Under the pieces are notes generated by a model. The model made no database searches. It was not told where the DNA came from and was given only the letters and a program-made list of their open reading frames with translations. Source: Spinacia oleracea (Eukaryota > Streptophyta > Magnoliopsida > Caryophyllales > Amaranthaceae). From it: a stretch of 64,000 bases of DNA. Position 1 is the stretch's first letter. Each line of letters opens with the position of its first letter. Location: assembly GCF_020520425.1 (NCBI RefSeq), contig NC_079487.1, positions 109,216,141-109,280,140 of the forward strand. Direction: 5' to 3'. This document shows positions 1 through 9,444 of this stretch, in pieces. The translations under genes and the position numbers were made by a program.

Positions 1-690
1 TGAAAATGACAAAAATAACCTCAAAATGTAAAAAAATAAGAACTGTCATCTTCCCACTTGATCTGTTAATGACGCTTATAAGTTGAAGAAAGAACGTTGT
101 TAATGGCGGATGAAATCCTTGGATTTGGACTTTATCATCCCTGAAATCAACCATCATCATCATGTAGACCTAATAGTTTTTTGACAAATGAAATTCTTCG
201 TATTCAGTAGAGATTTCTTAATTCGAAATTATAAACATAGATGAACAATTATTCCTCCTTAGTGATTTTAAGAAAAAAAAATTAACACAAATTTGTACTA
301 TAACTTAAAAAAACTAAGGTTTTCAATCTGGAATTATTTTTTAAAAGTATTAAAACAAGCAAAGACTATGTTGAATGAAAATTGAAGGTTTTGAGAGCCA
401 TGACCATCGCTTGTTTCAACTTTCAAGTAGCACAGACTGCACAGTGGGGGCCTGACAAGAGGTTAATTATCTTTTTTTTCTTTTTCATTTTTAGTCTCAG
501 TACAAAAAACAGGGGAGTATATGATACTATATTTCATTTTTTTCAACTTTTAAAAAAATATAAAGGATAGTTATGACATTTCAAATTTTGCACAAAGAAA
601 TTAATTTTCTGCATTTAAAAACTGTGCAAAATAATTATTTGCCCAAAAGTTAGGTTGGAGTTGGATGATCGATCAATTTACCAATAAAGT
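1..690. other. AT-rich intergenic DNA, nothing recognised
   Basis: Only short AT-rich frames are open here. I see no conserved protein, RNA gene or transposon terminus. Confidence 0.6.
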
Positions 691-697
691 CCCATTA

Positions 698-815
698 TAT
701 GCATTAATAATCTAACATGTGATTCTTGTTGTTTGTTGATCGACATGCAATTGGGTTAGGTTGCAACAATATGTTGTATGAGCATTCAATTTTAGTAGAT
801 TGCCATAATGATATA
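698..815 (+). repeat. Upstream block duplicated at 4125-4240
   Basis: This block shares long stretches with 4125-4240: the run starting ATGCATTAATAATCTAACA, then GTGATTCTTGTT, then TTGCAACAA and a GCATT(C/G)AATTTTA motif in the same order. Each copy lies upstream of a knottin-type start (intact at 1609, relic at 4984), so it looks like upstream DNA of a tandemly duplicated gene. The first copy was later separated from its gene by two MITEs. Confidence 0.6.
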
Positions 816-817
816 TA

Positions 818-1120
818 CTATCTCTGTTTTCTATTCACCTTATTTCCACTTATTTCATGAAAAATAAATTCTGTTAAGTTCAGATAAGATAAGTTCAGGA
901 AAAGTTCATTGGGTCATTTAATCTTTCACACTTTTTCATTAGTACATTAATTTTTTCTCATTTTCCCAATATCAGAATTTGATAAAAGTGAAATTATTAT
1001 TAAAAAAAAAAGTAATTTGTCTTATTTAAATAAAAAAATAGAGGAATCTTAATGTACATTAATAGTCATTAATAAACATATAAAAAGCCAAACGTAAAGA
1101 ACAAAAAGAAACGGAGAGAG
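818..1120. mobile_element. Stowaway-like MITE
   Basis: The ends are imperfect inverted repeats: CTATCTCTGTTTTCTATTC on the left, and CTCTCTCCGTTTCTTTTTG when the right end is complemented. A TA flanks each side (816-817 and 1121-1122), as expected for Tc1/mariner-type MITEs. It has no coding capacity. Confidence 0.7.
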
Positions 1121-1175
1121 TAGTTGATTACAAATTTAAGTGTTTTTAATTTATTTTTATTTTAATCATTTATTA

Positions 1176-1444
1176 CTCCCTCACTTATTTAAGGGATACA
1201 CTTGCATTTTCCGGCCGTATTTACACTTGCCATTTTTAGTAACTTATCAACCCCATCATCTAATTAAATAATCTATCTACACCCCATCCCACCCCCAATC
1301 CCCTAAAATAACATGGTCCCCACTTGTTTTACTTATTAAAATATCTACTCAACTCCACTTGTTTTATTACTTTATTTCATTCCATTCTTTTTCTTTAATA
1401 CCCGTGTCCGATCAAGTGTATCTCTTAAATAAATACGGAGGGAG
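1176..1444. mobile_element. Stowaway-like MITE, family with a copy at 37047
   Basis: Left end CTCCCTCACTTATTTAAGGG and right end AATAAATACGGAGGGAG are inverted repeats, with TA on both sides (1174-1175, 1445-1446). The interior (TTTTCCGGCCGTATTT, AGTAACTTATCAACC, GTGTATCTCTTAAATAAA) matches the outer MITE at 37047-38018. Confidence 0.85.
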
Positions 1445-1513
1445 TATGAAATAGACTAATTTAAAAAGTGTAAAGATCATTTTAAAGCGAAAGCAATAGT
1501 CTACTAGCTCGGT

Positions 1514-1520
1514 TATAAAA
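1514..1520 (+). promoter_or_regulatory. TATA box of the knottin gene
   Basis: TATAAAA lies 89 bases before the ATG at 1609, inside GGTTATAAAAGGTGG. The duplicated locus keeps a very similar GGTTATAAAAGGAGC near 4247-4260, which supports a functional role. Confidence 0.65.
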
Positions 1521-1608
1521 GGTGGATGACCAGAGCTAGCTTTAGTTTCATCTCATCTGCAAATCTGCAATACAATAAATAATAGTTTTAAAAAACAAAT
1601 CAATAAAG

Positions 1609-1947
1609 ATGACAAAGTTCCTCTTGTTCCTAATAACCTTTGCCATCGTTGCCATGGCATCATCCACTACTAATGCTGGCCGGATTGAATTTGGCGGGCA
1701 GCAGCAGCTCCCGATTTCTAACATCATGCTTCAAGAAATCGGCGAGAAACTTGAATATGGTTGTGTTCCGGGTGGATCTGTTTGCATTACAAACAATTGT
1801 TGTGCAGGAAACAATTGCAAACCGATCTCTGGTACAGCTATGGGCATTTGTCGTTGGTGCCCACCAGCTGGGTTTCCTTGCGGTGCGTTGGATAAATGTT
1901 GTCGTGGTTTATCATGTGATGGTTTCTTTAGTGGCACATGCCGTTAA
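1609..1947 (+). CDS. Secreted double-knottin (cystine-knot) cysteine-rich peptide, probably defence-related
   Basis: A 112-residue single-exon ORF. Residues 1-23 form a typical signal peptide ending in ...TTNA. Residues 24-50 are a cysteine-free spacer or propeptide. The rest holds 12 cysteines in two six-cysteine blocks. Block one is Cys52, 59, 64, 65, 70, 81 (C-x6-C-x4-CC-x4-C-x10-C); block two is Cys84, 91, 97, 98, 103, 111 (C-x6-C-x5-CC-x4-C-x7-C). Both match the knottin pattern of plant C6-type antimicrobial peptides known from Caryophyllales, but two knots in tandem joined by only two residues (Arg-Trp) are less usual. The start is fixed by the signal peptide and the TATA box 89 bases upstream. 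Secretion to the apoplast is inferred; antimicrobial versus protease- or amylase-inhibitor activity cannot be decided from sequence. Polyadenylation signals follow at 2078-2087. Confidence 0.85.
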   Translation: MTKFLLFLITFAIVAMASSTTNAGRIEFGGQQQLPISNIMLQEIGEKLEYGCVPGGSVCITNNCCAGNNCKPISGTAMGICRWCPPAGFPCGALDKCCRGLSCDGFFSGTCR

Positions 1948-2077
1948 TTAACTACATCAACTTACATCCACGAGTGACCTTGTTGTATCATGATTAATTC
2001 ACGTATGTTGTTTTCATTAATCCATGCATGTCAGTTGCACTTGCTTGTTTGTTCATCAAGTGTATGTACGTTGCTAC

Positions 2078-2087
2078 AATAAATAAA
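2078..2087 (+). terminator. Overlapping polyadenylation signals of the knottin gene
   Basis: Two overlapping AATAAA hexamers (2078-2083 and 2082-2087) lie about 130 bases after the stop codon, a normal distance for a plant near-upstream element. Confidence 0.5.
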
Positions 2088-2099
2088 ATGCTCCTACTA

Positions 2100-4120
2100 G
2101 ATCTCCATGATACTAGTATGTACGTAGTAGGAGATTATGTGTTACTTATATTAAATAATTATGTTTATGTTTCTTTTTAAATTAAGTTCATGATAATTCT
2201 AAGGTCATTGCAATTCGCATTTTATTTTTACTTTCTTATGACTACTTTTTTAGAGTTTTGCTCTTTTTGTTCTTATATCTTAATTTGGTAGCTAAGTTAT
2301 TTAATTAATTATCACATGGGCTTTAAAAACTAGTCATTAACTAAATGAGCCAAATTTGAAGACAAGTTTACGAGACTACAAACACGCTCACATGGACGGA
2401 CCCATGCGAAAAAAAAAAGGTGTGTTTCTTCATTTAAGAGTTGCCTACTCCCTTAGTTACATTTTCGGGATTATTTATTAAGATAAACGTATATACAACT
2501 ATCTACTTTGAGAAAGGATAGGAGTACACATGGTGTGCAAGGTCATAATAAGTTATCAAAAAAAAATTGCGACAACCCATTTTTATGGGTTCATTTTAAT
2601 CATAAAAAGTTCAAAATAATTAATGTTTTTTTTCACCTTTAACTATGCTTTTTCGGTGATTCGTTGCCTTTATGGGAACTATCAGATAATTAATCCCCGT
2701 TAGAAAAAAAGGAGTTGGTTGTTGGAAATGTACGTCATGTATTATTTTTTAATTTTGTACTATATAGTTTTATGATTACACAAAGTCTTACAATAAACTT
2801 AAAGATACCATAAAATGTTTAACGATCCCTAAATATCTTTTTTATTACCGTATGTTTAAACTTGTAAAATAGTAACGATATCTAAAAATAATAACTACGA
2901 CAAGTTGTAATAAATGGTTTAGATCATAACTTCGAAGAGTTGGCTATAATTAATTACTAAGTTTGGCTACGATTACAAGGGATCATTAAACTTTTGAAGA
3001 AATTAAATTTAAATAAAATCAAATTCAAGTAAAATAGATGCGTAACTCCTAACATTTTCATAAACATATAAGTTATTTAATTTCTTGTTATAATATAAAT
3101 TACGACCACCGCCGAAATTGGAAAAGGTAGCTAGAACACAATATTTTATAACTTTATCTACGATTATTAAGGATCATTTCATCTTTAAAGAAATATTATT
3201 CAGAATTCTCAAACTAAATAAAATTAGAATGAAAGTTTTTTGGTTGTAATGACTTATGTGCTGATACCTCCTTGCTACATTGGTCACTACTACGCTGCTG
3301 TAACATCTACTATAACTACACACACCCATTTCGATTCTTGTTAAGAGAAAAAATAACCAATTTTTTAATTGTAACAAACCATATCATGGGATGTCATGAA
3401 AATGTCAAAATGTTGGATGTTTTTCTTCACCTTTAGATATGATTTTTTTAAGTTTAAAGATATATTTCATGGGATCATTTTAGCTATAGGCGAATCATAA
3501 GGGTAGATGTAAAACAGTCCCATCGCGCAAAACACGCCCTTTAATTTGGTCCGCCCAAAACGCACAAATAACCCATTTAATCGTCGGAAAATCATGAACA
3601 ACCGTCATTTAATCACCAACCTTTCGTCTTCAACCTTTGTTGTATTGTAAGGAATGAAGAACAATATATTATTCTTGGAACGGGCTTGAAGAACAAGATT
3701 GTACAAGCTTTAGATTTAAGAAGTCGGACAACTTTCCGATTGTAGGAGGAATTGAGATCGTTCGTTTTACATGGAGAACCCTAAAACCCGAATTAATTTA
3801 TTTCAATGAAGAACAAATGAAAAATCAGATGAACCCTAAAGCCGCAAAATAATTTATTTTAATTAATGAAGAACAAATTAATAAACTAAGCCTAAAACCC
3901 CTGATTAATTTATGTCAATGGAAGAACAAATGAAAACCAAAAGAACAAATGAAAATAAATATTATTAAATAAAATGTCTTTAAATTGTTTTCATTACATG
4001 CTTTCATAAAATTAAATATTTTTAGAAAAACATATTAGAGATAATTATAGTCAAAGTTATATCTCGAAAAAACGTGTTAGTAAAAATATACTAGTAGCAA
4101 TTTTTTTGAAGCAATAGAGT
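2100..4120. other. AT-rich intergenic DNA, no gene seen
   Basis: Short open frames only, none with recognisable sequence. Two related imperfect segments occur (around 2930-3060 and 3130-3240, each with an ACGATTA...AAGGATCATT motif and a following AAATAAAAT stretch), suggesting an old duplicated non-coding repeat. No terminal repeats could be assigned. Confidence 0.5.
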
Positions 4121-4124
4121 AAAA

Positions 4125-4240
4125 TATGCATTAATAATCTAACACGTGATTCTTGTTTACATGCAGTTGTGTTAGGTACGGTTGCAACAACATTGTACGA
4201 GCTAGCATTGAATTTTAATTAGGTGATTGAAATAATGAGA
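4125..4240 (+). repeat. Second copy of the knottin upstream block
   Basis: Matches 698-815 in order and orientation and is followed by a TATA-like GGTTATAAAAGG. It lies about 740 bases before a degraded knottin start at 4984, the intervening DNA holding an (AT)n tract and a MITE. Confidence 0.6.
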
Positions 4241-4267
4241 TATAGGTTATAAAAGGAGCTTAAATTA

Positions 4268-4271
<4 letters not shown>

Positions 4272-4334
<63 letters not shown>
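4272..4334. repeat. (AT)n microsatellite
   Basis: About 30 uninterrupted TA dinucleotides directly after the TATA-like motif of the duplicated knottin locus. Confidence 0.95.
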
Positions 4335-4337
<3 letters not shown>

Positions 4338-4671
4338 ATCTCCAATAAAAATACAAAATAATCCTAACATTTATAAAGCTTTATACTTTGATTACTATTC
4401 ACCCAATAGTGCATTTACGTGCATGCCCCTCATTTCCTTCTTTGTTTTATTTTGTCTTATTCTTAACAATAGAGCATTTACGATTTCACCCTTCCATTGC
4501 TATACAAAATGTATTATTTTCTTTGGGTATAATTTCCTATATATTGTACCTTCGAACTATCAATTAAAACACATATGGTTTCTATTTCCTGTTACATGTA
4601 AATCCAACATCTAACTTTAACATATCATTTCTAACATTTACCATAAATTGTAAGTTCCTAGCTTTTAAGTA

Positions 4672-4930
4672 CTCCCTCTGACTCTTAATATTCGCACCGT
4701 TTCGACTGGACACGCTTGCCAATGCACAACTTTGACCATCAATATCTTTAACTACATATTATAAAAACTTATAAAATTATTAATATTTTGAAAATATATA
4801 TTAAGATGAAGCCAACAATATATTATATACTAACATTTGTTTTTATATACTAGAAATAAAATAGGGTCAAAGTGAATTATTTAAATAGTGAAAAAATCAA
4901 AACGGTACGAGTATTAAGGGACAGAGAGAG
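4672..4930. mobile_element. Stowaway-like MITE
   Basis: Left end CTCCCTCTGACTCTTAATA and right end TATTAAGGGACAGAGAGAG are inverted repeats, with TA on each side. The interior holds CGCTTGCCAATGCACAACTTT, close to the MITE nested at 37159-37416 (CGTTTGCCAATGCACGATTT), so both belong to one family. Confidence 0.85.
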
Positions 4931-4983
4931 TAACATTTTTACAAAAATAATTTTGGACGATCCAACAACTAGTAAGACTTAAG

Positions 4984-5065
4984 ATGACAAAGTTTCTCCT
5001 CGTCGTCCTACTAACATTTGCCCGTTGCGATGGCATCCATTACTTTATTAATTTATGCCACCTTT
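4984..5065 (+). pseudogene. Relic of a second knottin gene (signal-peptide part only)
   Basis: The stretch beginning AAGATGACAAAGTTTCTCCT parallels the start of the intact gene at 1605 and would encode a similar signal peptide (Met-Thr-Lys-Phe-Leu-Leu). Bases gained around CCCGTTGCGATGGCATCC shift the frame, and nothing resembling the cysteine blocks follows. With the duplicated upstream block at 4125-4240 this is best read as a decayed tandem copy. Confidence 0.65.
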
Positions 5066-5270
5066 CCTACCTCCCTTCCCACTTACTCTGATCTAGCTCC
5101 TTCTTTTCTATGGTTGATTTCAAACTTTCTCATCTTATTGGGCCGAAAATGGTCTAATTATTTTTAAAATTACACTATTTTCATCCTGTTGTCCAAGTAT
5201 TTAATTCTTCTTGTTAATCATTTGTTGACATTATAACTGATCCAAAACTAAATCTAAAGATACATTCATA

Positions 5271-5540
5271 CTACATCTGTTTCAAAGTGATGTTTTGAGC
5301 TACTATTTGCACAAATATTAAGATAAATAGAAAAGGTGTGTAAAAAAATAGGTAAATATAATAAAATATGGATAAAGTAAGATACATGTGTAAAAAGGTG
5401 GGTGGTGTAAGAGAAAGTGAGTGAAAAATTGTAAATGTTGTGGATTAATTTTCTCGTTCGAAAATAGAATAAAGTATAGTATGAAGAACATTATGAAACA
5501 AACTAAAACGAAAAGCGTAAAGATCATTTTCAAACGGAGG
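5271..5540. mobile_element. MITE, family shared with 53377-53684
   Basis: Left end CTACATCTGTTTCAAA and right end TTTTCAAACGGAGG are weak inverted repeats with TA at both sides. The interior (GCACAAATATTAAGATAAAT, AATATAATAAAATATGGATA) recurs at 53400-53470. The open frame on the minus strand inside it is not a gene. Confidence 0.65.
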
Positions 5541-5777
5541 TAATATATATTAAAATGACATACAAAGTAATTAATACCAGTAAGTTGCAACAATGTTTGT
5601 TTGCTTTAGGGCGAATAAGAGGTGAAAAAAAAAAAGTAAGTTTAATCGGATAAAGTGTGTGAAATTTAGGTGATTTACATGTTGTGAATTAGAGATCCGC
5701 AAACTAATTTGTGATAATACTTAATGATGAATGATATTGAAGAATGGTTAAGCAAAAAAAAAAACTAAGCATAACAA

Positions 5778-5793
5778 AGTGAAGACAAAATAA
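5778..5793 (+). repeat. Left target-site duplication of the first LINE
   Basis: AGTGAAGACAAAATAA is repeated exactly at 18011-18026, right after a poly(A) run. The 12 kb between them is therefore a single LINE insertion plus what later landed in it. Confidence 0.85.
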
Positions 5794-5816
5794 ACAACCA
5801 AAATTAAGTGAGAGAC

Positions 5817-5931
5817 TGTTACGGAAGGATGATGAATTAGAATTGGACTACAATTCTAATATTGGTATATTAGTTCTAGAGTTTAAGCTAGATTTGGATT
5901 CCTAAGTATTAGTGGTAGTATTAGATTATAA
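5817..5931 (+). repeat. 5' LTR of copia element, left half
   Basis: Identical to 14036-14150. It begins TGTTACGGAAGG and is broken after ...TTAGATTATAA by the Helitron. Confidence 0.95.
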
Positions 5932-6204
5932 CTAGTATAGTACCCGTGCGATGCACGATTTATGATCTAAATATTATTTTTTCATGAAATCTGAACTATA
6001 GTTATATACAATTGTCTTATGAATAGTTCTTATAGATATTATTCTAATTAAAATCTAAATCTACCACACTTGAAGCAAATTTGTTGGAGAACCTCCTATT
6101 CCACACAAAGATTATTTTGACCCTGTTCATCACCATGTCAACATATATAAAGTTATTTTCATAAATCTTTACTCTGATAATATATAATAACATATAATAC
6201 TCGA

Positions 6205-6254
6205 TATACCATCTACCAATTACCCGATTATATACCATCTACCAATTACCCGAT
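6205..6254. repeat. Short tandem duplication
   Basis: ATACCATCTACCAATTACCC occurs twice in direct succession with a 27-base period, inside the Helitron. Confidence 0.8.
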
Positions 6255-6327
6255 CAATTAACATATGTCCACACTATCTACTTTATTCAGGTAGAGATGA
6301 CTCTGAAGTGGGGTGCGTGCAGGAGAT

Positions 6328-6457
6328 GGTCCCTCCACTTTCATACCCGCCTAACAATGTCATCTCCGTCTCCGCTACCCACGATAGTATATGGTCCCTC
6401 CACTTCCATACCCGCCTAATAATGTCATCTCTGTCTCCGCTACCCACGATAGTATAT
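6328..6457. repeat. 65-bp tandem duplication
   Basis: Two copies of a 65-base unit starting ATGGTCCCTCCACTT and ending CACGATAGTAT, differing at only a few bases. A third partial start (ATGGTACGC) follows. The open frames across it are repeat-driven and not genes. Confidence 0.85.
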
Positions 6458-6897
6458 GGTACGCATCCCCATCCCAACCCCAATCACCACCTCGCTGGAT
6501 ACAAAATAAAATTTATCCCACCTTCACCCCCCAAATATATACACCCGCCTCAAACTCACCTCTAGATCCAACAAAATTTACTATTGTGGATGAATTTTGA
6601 CGTAGTGTGTTATTTAAGTAATTTTGTATCAAATATGATCAATGATTCATCTTAAGAAATAAATAAGATCAATGATTCATCTCAAACTCACCCTAGACCC
6701 AACAAATTTATTTTATTTGGTAGGAGAGTTTTGAATTTTAAAACACTGTTCTTTTCTATAATTTAATCCGATTGTCTGATTCAAGCGATTGAGTGTAATA
6801 AGCAGAATATATAATATACATGTTAGTAGTGAAAAGATGTAGATATATTCATAATCAATTAGATGAAAGATAAGCTAGGAAGACGTTTCCAATCTAA

Positions 6898-7137
6898 GGC
6901 TCTGTTTTGTTCAACTTATTTTCATTTATTTTTAAAAATAATTTCACATAAGTTCAATCAAGTTCAGATAATCACAGATGAGTTAAATTCTGGAAAAATA
7001 AAGGTTGATTTACGTATCAAAATATTAATTTTGTACAAATTTTATACATAAGTGATATTGCATTCGTTGGATTAACCTATTATATATTCTACGGCTAAAA
7101 AAAATATTATTAACAAATAACTTAACAAAGCGCGCCT
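6898..7137. mobile_element. Possible MITE with GGCTCTGTTTTGTT-type ends
   Basis: The left end GGCTCTGTTTTGTTCAACTTA and the complement of the right end (GGCGCGCTTTGTTAAGTTA) are imperfect inverted repeats. Flanking trinucleotides are TAA and TTA, so a Tourist-like origin is possible but not proven. Confidence 0.4.
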
Positions 7138-7284
7138 TAATACGAAGTGTTTTATTTAAGTAATTGTTTATCATTTATGATAAATAATTCATCTTAAACA
7201 CCACATTTTTTATTGCATACTAACCCTTATACTTTTGAGCATATATTGATTGACATTAATTTTTTTTAAATAATTCTTAAACTA

Positions 7285-7530
7285 CTCCCTCCATCCCAAT
7301 TTAAAGTGTTCATTTATCATGACAAATAATTTTAGTATAAGTTTTGAAGTGTGGTTATCAATTATTATTTTATTGAGAAATTAAAGTAAATAGAATGCAA
7401 GATAGTGATTTTTTTAATTGATGAGAGAGAGTGTGAGACCCTGGTTTTAGCAGTGGGAAAAAAGAAGTAATAATATAATTGCATGTGGGCCCTTTCCTAA
7501 GTACTAATGTCCCAAAAGTAAATTGGGGTT
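7285..7530. mobile_element. Degenerate Stowaway-like MITE
   Basis: The left end TA|CTCCCTCCATCCCAATTTAAAG is clear. The right end has decayed to ...AAGTAAATTGGGG, so the boundary is approximate. Confidence 0.5.
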
Positions 7531-7641
7531 CATGACTATAATTCATATATGACTATAAACCATAGTCCACCAGTTGTAGAATTTGATTTTGGTCATATTG
7601 TTCATAGTATTTGAGGAAGCACATACCAATTTTACACACTA

Positions 7642-7978
7642 CCTCCGTTTCTAAATGTTCTTTACGCTTTCCGTTTTAGTTCGTTCCTGAAAGGTTTTTA
7701 CACTCTACTTTATTCCATTTTTAGCATATAAATTTTACATTCATTATTTCATTTGGCGCACTACAACATACAACTTTGAATATTGTGTATTATGTGAGTC
7801 TATCATAACTTACCCACTCACAATACTTTAATATGAATTTTCATCCACTCACATAGTCACGTTGTTGGACAATTAATAGCCACTCATTTTCCCATTTGTT
7901 ACCCCGCCATCACATGTTCACCAAAGTTCCTTAATTACCGTGCAAATAGTGAACTTAAAGATATTTTAGGAACGAAGG
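7642..7978. mobile_element. Stowaway-like MITE
   Basis: Left end CCTCCGTTTCTAAATGTTC and right end TTTTAGGAACGAAGG are imperfect inverted repeats, with TA on both sides (7640-7641, 7979-7980). Confidence 0.65.
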
Positions 7979-8339
7979 TAGTACTCGATCAGATATATTT
8001 CATTTTATACATTTTCTTAAAAGAATTCTTGTAACGATATGTATAATTTAGTAATAGTCATATTTTAATTTCAACATATTATTATTTGTGAAGCTGCATA
8101 TTTAAATATGTTCAAAATGCTATCCGTTTTTCTTGTAATATTAAAATATTTTTTTAATTACCATATTCATATGTTACTTTTGAAAATGATTTATTTTTAA
8201 AGAATATATAAAAAAAATATATTTTTGAATTTAGAAATATCAAAAGATATTTTTCATGAAGTATTTTTACGATTACTATAACAAAAATTAAACTAATGAA
8301 AATAAATATATTTTTATAATTAAAAATAATTATTTTAAT

Positions 8340-8414
8340 TAAAGGAGAGGTAAATTATGGAGTGACGTTTATCATCATCACATTAATTTTCTCTCTTTTA
8401 ATATAGTATATAGA
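8340..8414 (-). mobile_element. Second Helitron-like 5' end inside the Helitron
   Basis: On the minus strand this reads TCTATATACTATATTAAAAGAGAG and continues with an AATTAAAATAATTATTTT-type tract, closely parallel to the true 5' end at 9283 down to about 9180. It marks either an internal older Helitron or a 5'-end duplication. Confidence 0.65.
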
Positions 8415-8529
8415 TAGTTATCTTACTCATCGTTGGCATGCAACTTTAATATTCTAATTGTAAATGTTATTTTTCAACTTATATGCCAATAAAGACATTA
8501 AAAAAATCTGTATCTTTTATGACAACCTA

Positions 8530-8764
8530 ATAACGACGGGTAAAAATCCCGTAGCAAAAGGGCTTTTGCGACGGGGGTAACAACCCAACAAAGATGGGAA
8601 CAACCGTCGCAAATGTATTTTACGACGGGCTAACGACGGGATTTTCCATTAACGACGACTCTCTTTTATTACGGGTTTGCGACGGAAAATCCCGTCGTTA
8701 ACCAACAATTATTTGTCTTTAGCGACGGGATTTCCTGTCGTTAATAGTACAATTTCTTGTAGTG
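8530..8764 (-). mobile_element. CACTA (En/Spm-type) transposon terminus fragment
   Basis: Complemented, the block begins CACTACAAGAAATTGTACTA at 8764, the standard CACTA terminal repeat. It is followed by many subterminal CGACGGG/CCCGTCG motifs in both orientations, the pattern bound by CACTA transposases. No matching left end was found, so it is a fragment. Confidence 0.75.
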
Positions 8765-9283
8765 TGGAATAACTATATTAATTGAGTAAAAGTCATCCCT
8801 TCATTTATACGTACCTATTAATTGAATAATTATTTTGTTTAAATTTTAACATATCTTAGTCCACAATATTATGTTTTGAACACTCGATCACCTTAAATAG
8901 TATGAAAGTATCCTCACAATCATATTAGTTTATAAGACTATATATACTATATTATTTTCTGGTTTTTACATAATACTGCAATGAAGCGCAATTAGTTTAT
9001 AAGTGACAAAAACGTATCGATAATACAGTTTTCCTTATATATCTCCCATAATTTATTCTCCGGCTAATTATCTTCCTTATTATTTCATTCTAAAGTAGAA
9101 ACAGGTCTATGATTTATGTACCATATATTTTATACAGTATGAGACCTTTTTAACAAAAATAAACCAAAGAAAATAATATAGTTTTATAATTAAAATAATT
9201 ATTTTAATTAAAAGAGAGGCAAATCAGAGAGTGACATTTGTCAGCTCCACATTGATTTCCTCTCTTTTAGTATAATATATAGA

Positions 9284-9398
9284 TGTCAGGTCATCCTAAG
9301 GCTAGCAGGAGTATAATTCGTTATTATCTTGTACTATATATATTTCGCTGATTCATCAATATAATTCAAGGCTTTAAGCATTAATAATAACCTTGTTA
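9284..9398 (+). repeat. 5' LTR of copia element, right half
   Basis: Identical to 14151-14265 and followed at once by the primer-binding site. Confidence 0.95.
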
Positions 9399-9415
9399 TG
9401 GTATCAAGCCAGATA
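9399..9415 (+). other. Copia primer-binding site
   Basis: TGGTATCAAGCCAGATA directly after the LTR resembles the initiator-tRNA(Met) complement used by most plant copia elements (TGGTATCAGAGC). Confidence 0.75.
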
Positions 9416-9444
9416 ATCTCTCACGTATAAATTTTTCTTTTCCA

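Larger units (their letters stand above)
5932..9283 (-). mobile_element. Non-autonomous Helitron (3,352 bp), inserted between A and T
   Basis: Comparison with the intact 3' LTR fixes the boundaries to the base: the LTR is cut between A5931 and T9284. Read on the minus strand, the insert starts TCTATATATTATACTAAAAG and ends GGTACTATACTAG. These are the Helitron hallmarks: 5' TC, 3' CTAG, insertion between A and T with no target duplication. A short hairpin (CGTGC-ATC-GCACG) lies 11 bases before CTAG. It encodes no Rep/helicase, so it depends on a partner. It carries older debris: tandem repeats, MITEs, a CACTA end and a second Helitron-like 5' end (8340-8414). Confidence 0.93.

Noticed and set aside
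1640..1951. Alternative frame across the knottin gene
   Set aside because: Lacks signal peptide and cysteine pattern; the 1609 frame explains the sequence.
5318..5593. 91-codon minus-strand ORF
   Set aside because: Lies mostly in a MITE, is dominated by Phe/Leu/Tyr codons from AT-rich DNA, and has a non-coding relative at 53.4 kb.
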